Positions 6,534 to 13,400 of a stretch of 20,246 nucleotides of DNA are shown here, one piece after another. Source of the DNA: Desulfuromonas sp. (GTDB lineage Bacteria; Desulfobacterota; Desulfuromonadia; Desulfuromonadales; SZUA-401); NCBI GenBank assembly GCA_002869605.1, contig PKUI01000037.1, forward strand, positions 1 through 20,246, read 5' to 3'. How positions within the stretch are numbered: position 1 is the stretch's first letter; each line of letters begins with the position of its first letter. The notes below the pieces were generated by a model that saw nothing but the letters and a program-made list of their open reading frames with translations, did not search any database and was not told the origin of the DNA. The position numbers and the translations under genes are program-made.

Positions 6534-7910
6534 TTATGCACTCTGTCTCAACCGGACCAGCGAGCATCCGATACCGAGCAGGCAGAGGCCGCTGAAGGTC
6601 AGCAGGGCGTAGTGCATACTGAGGAGAAACTGCGGCAGGGTTGTCGTGGTGACCGGTTCGCCCTGCATCAGCACCGAAAAGATAATGGTAATGATGATCA
6701 TGCTGTTCATCATACCGAGGGTGCGCATGCTCGAGGAGAGCCCCGAGGCGATCCCCAGGTAGCGTGGCTTGACGCTCCCCATGATGGTGCTGACATTGGG
6801 CGAGGAGAAAAACGCGAAGCCGGTACCGAGCAGGACCAGGATGGTATAGATCAACGACCAAGATGAGACAGCTTGCAGATTTGCCGCAACCGCCAACCCT
6901 GCTGCGCACAGGGCCATGCCAAAGGTTGCCACCCAGGCCGCCGAGAAGCGATCGGCAAGCCGTCCGGCCAGCGGCGAGAGCAGCGTCTGGGTGACCGGCT
7001 GGACGATCAACACCAGGCCGGCCTGACGCGGGCTCATCCCCTGCACATACTGCAGGTAGAGGCTCATAAAAAAGGTCACGCCGAAGGTCGCGGCGTAGTT
7101 GAACAGCGCCGCCAGGTTGCTGAAGGCAAACACCCGGTTGCCGGTGAGCAGCGCCATGTTGAGCAGCGGGTAAGGAGTACGCAGCTCGTGCCGCACGAAC
7201 AGTGCCATCCCGACCGCCGAAAGCGCCAGAACGCCCCAGGCCCACAGACCGCTGTCGAGATTTGAAGCCCCGATGATCAGCGCAAGCACCGCAAAGGCAT
7301 AGACGACGCTGCCGACCCAGTCGAACGGCTCCCCTTTGGCCTCGGCCCACTCACTCCGCATTCTCAACATGGTGACCAGCCAGGTTGAGACCCCCAGCGG
7401 CACGCTGAGATAAAAGATCGAACGCCAGCCAAACGAAGACACCAGCAGACCGCCGATGAAAGGCCCGCAGGAGATGCCGGCGTAGACGCTGGCGATCGCC
7501 ACCCCGAGTGCGCGACCCCGCCTCTCCGGAGGGAAGACCGAGACCACGATCGCCATGGTGGTCGCCATCACCATCGAGCCCCCCATCCCCTGCAGGAAAC
7601 GGAAACCGATCATCGACTCGATCGACCAGGACTGCGACAGGAGCCCTCCGGCAAAGGTGAACAGCGCGACCCCGTAAATAAAGATGCGACGACGACCATG
7701 GATGTCGCCTAGGCGTCCCATGGCGAGCAGAAAAATCGACGCCGAGAGCACGTAGGTGGTCTCGACCAAGCCGAGCTGCACCGCGCTGGCGTTAAAATCA
7801 CGCCCGATCGCCGGCAGCGCGACGCCAACCGCCGACATCATGAACGGCATCAGAAAATGGGCGAGGCAAACCACCAGCAGGGTGGCGCGACGGGAGACCT
7901 TTTCTGGCAT
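6534..7910 (-). CDS. MFS drug/solute exporter, DHA2-like (EmrB/QacA type)
   Basis: Encodes 458 residues with a continuous series of hydrophobic helices, about 12-14. The MFS motif A, GRLGDIHGRRR, lies at 65-75 in the loop after the second helix. The next conserved segment, FRFLQGMGGSMVMATTMAIV, matches motif B (R-x-x-Q-G-x-G). These are hallmarks of proton-coupled antiporters of the DHA2 family, which export drugs, dyes or organic anions. The substrate cannot be told from sequence. Start ATG 7910 is preceded by AGAGGA, and upstream in-frame ATGs lack this. It is divergent from the HAD gene and no regulator gene is adjacent. Confidence 0.88.
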   Translation of the reverse strand: MPEKVSRRATLLVVCLAHFLMPFMMSAVGVALPAIGRDFNASAVQLGLVETTYVLSASIFLLAMGRLGDIHGRRRIFIYGVALFTFAGGLLSQSWSIESMIGFRFLQGMGGSMVMATTMAIVVSVFPPERRGRALGVAIASVYAGISCGPFIGGLLVSSFGWRSIFYLSVPLGVSTWLVTMLRMRSEWAEAKGEPFDWVGSVVYAFAVLALIIGASNLDSGLWAWGVLALSAVGMALFVRHELRTPYPLLNMALLTGNRVFAFSNLAALFNYAATFGVTFFMSLYLQYVQGMSPRQAGLVLIVQPVTQTLLSPLAGRLADRFSAAWVATFGMALCAAGLAVAANLQAVSSWSLIYTILVLLGTGFAFFSSPNVSTIMGSVKPRYLGIASGLSSSMRTLGMMNSMIIITIIFSVLMQGEPVTTTTLPQFLLSMHYALLTFSGLCLLGIGCSLVRLRQSA

Positions 7911-8004
7911 GGATGTCCTCTCGGGGGGATGACATGGAAATACGCGCATCTTAACATGAAGCATCGCCGCGATACAGTCTCGCGCACAACATCCGCTTCA
8001 ACCA

Positions 8005-8037
8005 TTGTAGCTTTGCTAAAATCGTGTAATCTTTAGC
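8005..8037 (+). promoter_or_regulatory. Possible promoter of the HAD-GH65 operon
   Basis: TTGTAG (8005-8010) and TAATCT (8027-8032) are separated by 16 bp. The region also carries the inverted repeat GCTAAA (8015-8020)/TTTAGC (8032-8037) overlapping the -10 box. Weak matches; the A/T-rich patch between divergent genes is the main support. Confidence 0.3.
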
Positions 8038-8071
8038 TTTGAACTCTTTTTATTTCCACGGAGGGAAGTAC

Positions 8072-8818
8072 GTGAAACTGAAAAAACCGGACTGGAAAAC
8101 ATTCGACGCCGTCCTGTTTGACCTTGACGGCGTCCTGACCGCCACGGCCAAGATCCACGCGATTTGCTGGAAACGGATGTTCGACACCTACCTGATGCGC
8201 TACGCTACGCAACACAACTGCTCGTTTCAACCATTCGACATCGAAAGCGACTACCTCGCCCACGTTGACGGCAAACTCCGCTACGACGGAGTACGCAGCT
8301 TTCTCGCCTCGCGTGACATCCAACTCCCCGAGGGCGAAGACAGTGACCCACCCGAGGCTGAAACCATCCGCGGCCTCGGCAACCGCAAGGACGCCATGGT
8401 CGGCGACGTGCTGGCGCGTGAGGGGGTCGGCACCTTCGAGGGATCGATCGAGCTGGTCCACTACCTGCGCCGCAACGGGGTCAAGATCGCGGTGGTCTCG
8501 GCAAGTAAAAACTGTGAGGCGGTGCTGCGCGCAGCGGACATCTTCGAGCTGTTCGATATCCGTGTCGACGGAGTTGTCGCCACCCGACTGAAACTCCCCG
8601 GCAAACCGGCACCGGACACCTTCCTCGAAGCGGCACGTCAGCTCGGCGTCGAACCGGCCAAGGCGGTAGTCATCGAGGATGCCCTCTCGGGAGTCGAAGC
8701 CGGCCGCCGCGGCAACTTCGGTCTGGTGATCGGTGTCGACCGCCACGGTGAGGGTGACGCCCTGCGTAGTCACGGCGCCGACCTGGTGGTCACTGACCTG
8801 GGCGACCTGCTCCCCTAA
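8072..8818 (+). CDS. HAD-superfamily beta-phosphoglucomutase-like phosphosugar mutase
   Basis: Encodes 248 residues. The HAD motif I FDLDGVLT gives nucleophile D17 and acid/base D19. Motif II is VVSAS (S143), motif III is PGKPAPDTF (K178), and motif IV is VIEDALSGVEAG (E202/D203). The helical cap between about 25 and 110 fits the beta-phosphoglucomutase subfamily, which converts beta-glucose 1-phosphate to glucose 6-phosphate. It starts at GTG 8072, with GGAGGG at 8060-8065; a TTG at 8039 has no comparable site. The GH65 phosphorylase gene starts 27 bp after it, and beta-glucose 1-phosphate is exactly the product of inverting GH65 phosphorylases, so the context agrees with the role. The cap carries an acidic insertion (EGEDSDPPEAE). 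Confidence 0.87.
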   Translation: MKLKKPDWKTFDAVLFDLDGVLTATAKIHAICWKRMFDTYLMRYATQHNCSFQPFDIESDYLAHVDGKLRYDGVRSFLASRDIQLPEGEDSDPPEAETIRGLGNRKDAMVGDVLAREGVGTFEGSIELVHYLRRNGVKIAVVSASKNCEAVLRAADIFELFDIRVDGVVATRLKLPGKPAPDTFLEAARQLGVEPAKAVVIEDALSGVEAGRRGNFGLVIGVDRHGEGDALRSHGADLVVTDLGDLLP

Positions 8819-8845
8819 TCTTCTACCGACGGAGACCGCTTCGAC

Positions 8846-11227
8846 ATGATTCGCCACGAGACACTCAATCCACCGCTCCACGTCTACCCGGTCAACGAGT
8901 GGAAGATCATCGAGACCAGCTTCTACCCCCGTTTTCTCGCCCAGACCGAAACCCTCTTTTCTATCGGCAACGGCTATTTCGGCATGCGAGGCAATTACGA
9001 GGAGGGGCGTCCGGTCATCCAGAACGGCACCTACATCAACGGTTTCCACGAAACCTGGCCAATCATCTATGGTGAGGATGCCTTCGGTTTCGCCAAGACC
9101 GGCCAGACCATGCTCAATGTCACCGACGCCCGCCAGGTCAAGCTCTACGTCGACGACGAGCCGTTCGTGCTCCCCAATGCCACCCTGATGCTTTACGAGC
9201 GGATTCTCGACATGCAGGCCGGCCTCCTCGAACGCAAGGTGCTGTGGGAGACGCCCTCCGGCAAGCAGGTGTTGATCGAAAGCAAACGGCTGGTCTCTCT
9301 CGAACACCGTCACCTTGCAGCGATCTCCTTCCAGGTCACGGTACTCAACGACCGCGCCCCGGTGGTAATCTCCTCAAAGATGCTCGGCAACCAGTCGAAC
9401 CAGGTCGGCAAAGACGACCCGCGCCAATCCAAGGGGGTCGATTACCAGGTGCTTGAACCGCAGCTCCACTACGGCTCCGAGCAGCGCCTGCTGATGGCCC
9501 ACAGGGCAAAAAACAGCGGCATGACCCTCGCCTGCGGCACCGATCACCGCATCGAAACCGAATGCCCCTACCACCTCACGGCCAGCTGCGACGAGGATGT
9601 CAGCAAGGTGGTTTACTCGGTCGAAGCCCAGCCTGGACAACCGATTCAGCTGGTCAAGTACATCACCTACCACACCTCCCATTCGGCCCCGGCCCGCGAG
9701 CTGTGCGACCGCAGCGAACGGACCCTCGACCGTGCCATCGAGGAGGGGTTCGACACCCTGGCCGAGGGGCAGCGTGCCTTCATGGACGACTTCTGGGAAC
9801 GGAGCGACATCGAAATCGAGGGAAACCCGGCACAGAGCGAACGGCCGCCGGGTGAACTACAGCAGGCAATCCGCTGGAACCTGTTCCAGATTCTGCAGGC
9901 TTCGGGGCGTGCCGAGGGAGGGGGAATTCCGGCCAAGGGGCTCTCCGGACAGACCTACGAGGGGCACTACTTCTGGGACACCGAGATCTACGTGCTGCCG
10001 TTTCTGATCTACACCGCGCCGCGCATCGCCCGCACCATCCTCAAATTCCGCCACTCCATGCTCCCCGAGGCGCGGGAACGGGCACGCGCCGTCAATCAGC
10101 GCGGCGCGCTCTTTCCGTGGCGCACCATCAACGGCGAGGAGGCTTCCGCCTACTACGCCGCCGGCACCGCGCAGTATCACATCAACGCCGACATCATGTA
10201 CGCCCTGCGCAAGTACGTCGAGGTCACCGACGACAAGGCGCTGCTCTACGACGAAGGGGTCGAGATGCTGGTCGAAACCGCGCGCATGTGGGAGGACCTC
10301 GGCTTCTATTCCGAGCGCAAGGAGGGCAAGTTCTGTATCCACGGCGTCACCGGCCCCGACGAGTACAACACCGTGGTCAACAACAACGCCTTCACCAACA
10401 TGATGGCGCGTGAGAACCTCTGGTTCGCCGCTAAGACCGTACACGAGCTGCACGATAACTATCCCGAACTCTACGCCACCCTGGTCTATCGCACCCAGTT
10501 CGAGATATCTGAGGCCGATGCCTGGCAGAAGGCGGCCGACAACATGTACATCCCGTTTGATGACAAGCTCGGCATCAATCCCCAGGACGACGCCTTCCTC
10601 GACCGCGAGGTCTGGAACCTCAAGTGGATCCCGCGCGGCAAGTTTCCGTTGCTGCTCCACTACCACCCGCTGGTCATCTACCGCCACCAGGTGATCAAGC
10701 AGGCCGACGTGGTGCTCGCGATGTTCCTGCTCGGCCACGAATTCAACCTTGAACAGAAGCAACAGAACTTCGACTACTACGACCCGCTGACCACCGGCGA
10801 CTCCTCGCTGTCGGCCTGCATCCAAAGCATCGTCGCCAACGAAGTCGGCCACACCGAAGACGCGCTACGTTATGCGCGCTACGCCATGCTCATGGACCTC
10901 GCCGACGTCGGCGGCAACGTCAAGGACGGCTGCCACATCGCCTCGATGGGCGGCACCTGGATGGTGGCGGTCTACGGCTTCGCCGGCATGCGCGACTTCG
11001 ACGGCGCGATCAACTTCACCCCCAACCTCCCCGAAAGCCTGACCAAGCTCTCCTTTCCGCTGCAGATCGGCACCTCGAGGCTAAGCGTCACACTCACCCA
11101 GCAGCAGGTCACCTACCAACTCGAGGGACGCTCCCCCTTAAGCATCAGGCATTGCGGCAAACCGCTCGAACTGAAACCGGGGACGTCTTCAACCATCGAT
11201 CTCCACAAAGGAAGGTGTCCCGTCTAG
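8846..11227 (+). CDS. GH65 disaccharide phosphorylase (trehalose/maltose/kojibiose type)
   Basis: Encodes 793 residues, the full length of glycoside hydrolase family 65. The N-terminal beta-sandwich begins WKIIETSFYPRFLAQTETLF and contains SIGNGYFGMRGNYEEG, a family signature. The (alpha/alpha)6 barrel has GHYFWDTEIYVLPF and the catalytic acid region GVTGPDEYN, with Glu506 the general acid. The C-terminal beta-domain closes the protein. The enzyme splits an alpha-glucosidic disaccharide with inorganic phosphate into glucose (or a glucose phosphate) and beta-glucose 1-phosphate. Substrate choice among trehalose, maltose, kojibiose or trehalose 6-phosphate cannot be fixed by eye. No signal peptide is seen, so it is cytoplasmic. 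It forms an operon with the HAD mutase that would use its product. Confidence 0.93.
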   Translation: MIRHETLNPPLHVYPVNEWKIIETSFYPRFLAQTETLFSIGNGYFGMRGNYEEGRPVIQNGTYINGFHETWPIIYGEDAFGFAKTGQTMLNVTDARQVKLYVDDEPFVLPNATLMLYERILDMQAGLLERKVLWETPSGKQVLIESKRLVSLEHRHLAAISFQVTVLNDRAPVVISSKMLGNQSNQVGKDDPRQSKGVDYQVLEPQLHYGSEQRLLMAHRAKNSGMTLACGTDHRIETECPYHLTASCDEDVSKVVYSVEAQPGQPIQLVKYITYHTSHSAPARELCDRSERTLDRAIEEGFDTLAEGQRAFMDDFWERSDIEIEGNPAQSERPPGELQQAIRWNLFQILQASGRAEGGGIPAKGLSGQTYEGHYFWDTEIYVLPFLIYTAPRIARTILKFRHSMLPEARERARAVNQRGALFPWRTINGEEASAYYAAGTAQYHINADIMYALRKYVEVTDDKALLYDEGVEMLVETARMWEDLGFYSERKEGKFCIHGVTGPDEYNTVVNNNAFTNMMARENLWFAAKTVHELHDNYPELYATLVYRTQFEISEADAWQKAADNMYIPFDDKLGINPQDDAFLDREVWNLKWIPRGKFPLLLHYHPLVIYRHQVIKQADVVLAMFLLGHEFNLEQKQQNFDYYDPLTTGDSSLSACIQSIVANEVGHTEDALRYARYAMLMDLADVGGNVKDGCHIASMGGTWMVAVYGFAGMRDFDGAINFTPNLPESLTKLSFPLQIGTSRLSVTLTQQQVTYQLEGRSPLSIRHCGKPLELKPGTSSTIDLHKGRCPV

Positions 11228-11398
11228 CCCGCGCACATAAATTTGTCCTTGAAATCTTGTCCCAGAGGAGTAAGATCGCTCCCGAACGTTGGACAAGACC
11301 TACCCAAGCAGGCCCTGCCCGGCACTTTCCGCCGACACCTGGACACCAAGCCCTCGCTGCCGACGGACATCGTCACTTCGAACCATCAGGGGTTACGC

Positions 11399-13138
11399 AT
11401 GTCCCATACTCGACTTGTACCCAAATCGTGGAGTCTGCTGCGCGCAGGACTCTCCAGACAGCAGCTCATCAACGATCTGCTCGCCGGCATCATCGTCGGC
11501 ATCGTCGCCCTGCCGCTGGCGATCGCCTTCGCCATCGCCTCCGGGGTCAAACCGGAGCAGGGGCTCTATACCGCGATCGTTGCCGGCTTTTTAATCTCGG
11601 CACTAAGCGGCAGTCGCGTACAGATCGGCGGCCCGACAGGCGCCTTCATTGTCATCGTCTACGGTATCGTACAGCGCTTTGGCTACGACGGGCTGGTAAT
11701 CGCCACCCTGATGGCCGGACTGCTGCTGATCGCCATGGGTTTTGCCCGTCTCGGCACGATCATCAAGTACATTCCCTACCCGGTCACCGTCGGCTTCACC
11801 AGCGGTATCGCCCTGATCATCTTCATTGGGCAGCTGCGCGACCTGTTCGGCCTCAAGATGGAGCACGTCCCTGCCGAATTTTTCGAAAAGCTGCTCGCCT
11901 ACGGCCACCACTTCGACTCCCTGTCACTCTCTGCCACCCTGCTCGGACTGGCCACCATCGGCACCATCATTTACTGGCCGCGGGTCACCCAGCGCATCCC
12001 CGGCTCGATTATCGCCCTGCTCGCCACCACCCTGATAGCGATCCTCTTCGAACTGCCGGTCGAAACCATCGGTAGCCGTTTCGGCGCCGTGCCGAGTAGC
12101 CTGCCGCTACCCCACCTGCCAAACTGGCCCGGCTGGGATAAATTCGTGCAGCTCTTCTCCCCTGCGCTCTCCATCGCCATCCTCGCCGGCATCGAGTCGC
12201 TGCTTTCCGCGGTGGTCGCCGACGGCATGACCGGGCAACGCCACCGCAGCAACATGGAACTGGTCGCTCAGGGAGTGGCCAATCTCGCCTCCCCGCTGTT
12301 CGGCGGCATCCCGGCAACAGGAGCCATCGCCCGCACCGCCACCAACATCAAGAACGGCGGCCAGACCCCACTCGCCGGCATCATCCATGCTGTCACCCTG
12401 CTGCTGATCCTGGTGTTTTTCGGCAAGTGGGCAGCGCTGATTCCGCTACCGACCCTCGCCGGCATCCTCGTGGTGGTAGCCTGGAACATGAGCGAGGCAC
12501 GCCATTTCATCAAGCTGCTCTGTGCGCCACGCGGCGACATCCTGGTGCTGCTGTCGACCTTCGGCCTGACCGTGCTGATCGACCTGACCGTCGCCATCCA
12601 GGTCGGCATGGTGCTGGCCGCTTTCCTGTTCATGCGACGCATGGCGGAAACCACTCAGGTCGGCTTCATTACCGCAGATCTACAGGATGAAAACGATGAG
12701 GAGTGGGACGACCCCAACGCGCTGAGCACGCGCAAGATTCCGGCAGGGGTCGAGGTGTTCGAGATCGACGGACCGTTTTTCTTCGGCGCCGCCGACAAGT
12801 TCAAGAATGCGCTGCTCGCGATCAACGCCCTTCCCGAGGTACTGATTCTGCGCATGCGCCATGTACTGAGCCTCGATGCCACCGCCCTGCACGCCCTCGA
12901 CGCCGTCTACAGCAGCGCGCAGCGCAGCAATACCCGCCTGCTGCTCTCAGGTGTGCATGCGCAGCCACTGGTCACCATGGAACGCGCCGGTTTTCTCGAC
13001 AACATCGGCGAAGCCAACGTTTTCGGAAACATCGACGACGCCCTTGCACGCGCACGCGAACTGCTCGACATCCCCCCCGAGAACCGCCCGGGGCCCTTCG
13101 TTCCGACGGTAACCCGCGAAAAAGCCGACAAGCCATGA
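11399..13138 (+). CDS. SulP family anion transporter with C-terminal STAS domain
   Basis: Encodes 579 residues. About 1-420 is a multi-helix SulP membrane domain: DLLAGIIVGIVALPLAIAFA is the conserved first helix, followed by GLYTAIVAGFL and the GGPTGAFIVIV motif. A STAS domain follows at about 445-555, with SLDATALHALD in the usual regulatory position. SulP proteins carry sulfate, bicarbonate or other anions, often with Na+ or H+; the substrate is not predictable here. I chose ATG 11399 because the homology starts soon after it; the in-frame extension to 11243 is unlike a SulP N-terminus. The 171 bp after the GH65 stop show no clear promoter or terminator, so it may be read from the upstream operon or independently. 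Confidence 0.9.
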   Translation: MSHTRLVPKSWSLLRAGLSRQQLINDLLAGIIVGIVALPLAIAFAIASGVKPEQGLYTAIVAGFLISALSGSRVQIGGPTGAFIVIVYGIVQRFGYDGLVIATLMAGLLLIAMGFARLGTIIKYIPYPVTVGFTSGIALIIFIGQLRDLFGLKMEHVPAEFFEKLLAYGHHFDSLSLSATLLGLATIGTIIYWPRVTQRIPGSIIALLATTLIAILFELPVETIGSRFGAVPSSLPLPHLPNWPGWDKFVQLFSPALSIAILAGIESLLSAVVADGMTGQRHRSNMELVAQGVANLASPLFGGIPATGAIARTATNIKNGGQTPLAGIIHAVTLLLILVFFGKWAALIPLPTLAGILVVVAWNMSEARHFIKLLCAPRGDILVLLSTFGLTVLIDLTVAIQVGMVLAAFLFMRRMAETTQVGFITADLQDENDEEWDDPNALSTRKIPAGVEVFEIDGPFFFGAADKFKNALLAINALPEVLILRMRHVLSLDATALHALDAVYSSAQRSNTRLLLSGVHAQPLVTMERAGFLDNIGEANVFGNIDDALARARELLDIPPENRPGPFVPTVTREKADKP

Positions 13139-13145
13139 CTTGAAT

Positions 13146-13215
13146 AAAGAACGCCCCACAGTCAGGAGGGTAACTGTGGGGCAAAAGATTGAGGAAGGTT
13201 TTGGATGAAGAAGTT
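13146..13215 (-). ncRNA. Candidate small RNA, copy 1 (C/U-rich, CCCUCCUG loop)
   Basis: The element is homologous to copy 2 at 15843-15911: by hand, 54 of 63 aligned columns match over 13154-13215. Read on the minus strand it has a leader with CUUCUUCAU and CCUUCCUC, then a 10-bp stem GCCCCACAGT/ACTGTGGGGC (13183-13174 and 13163-13154). The 10-nt loop is UACCCUCCUG. A broken U-run (GUUCUUUAUUC) follows. Upstream TTGACA (13249-13244) is in the same place as in copy 2, but the -10 is poor (TAGCCT, 16-bp spacing). It lies between the SulP 3' end and the kinase terminator. Transcription is inferred. It may instead act only as a terminator, or as a plus-strand leader. Confidence 0.55.
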
Positions 13216-13337
13216 ACATATAGGCTACCAATCTTGTCAATTATGTCAACGCCTGGGTAAAAAAGTTTCATTATTTACCTCATGCATCCCGGAACCTAAC
13301 TTGATCAACCAGCGTAGAACACGGCTTCTTTCGCCAA

Positions 13338-13381
13338 TAACAAAAAAAGCCTGCGGTTTCAGCCACATGCTTTTTTTGTTA
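13338..13381. terminator. Bidirectional terminator between SulP and PAS kinase genes
   Basis: TAACAAAAAAAGC (13338-13350) and its exact complement (13369-13381) form a 13-bp stem with an 18-nt loop that can pair further (GG/CC near 13355-13364). Seven U residues follow the GC pair in both directions, so it can stop the plus-strand SulP transcript and the minus-strand kinase transcript. Confidence 0.8.
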
Positions 13382-13400
13382 AAGAACCTCCAGAAGGGCA

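Noticed and set aside
8033..9313. A 426-codon open frame on the minus strand across the HAD and GH65 genes
   Set aside because: It is the complement of two well-recognised genes with GC-rich codon bias, which opens antisense frames. Its translation is Val/Asp/Glu-rich with no domain motif.
9857..10852. A 331-codon minus-strand open frame inside the GH65 gene
   Set aside because: Same codon-bias shadow; no ribosome site or recognisable motif.
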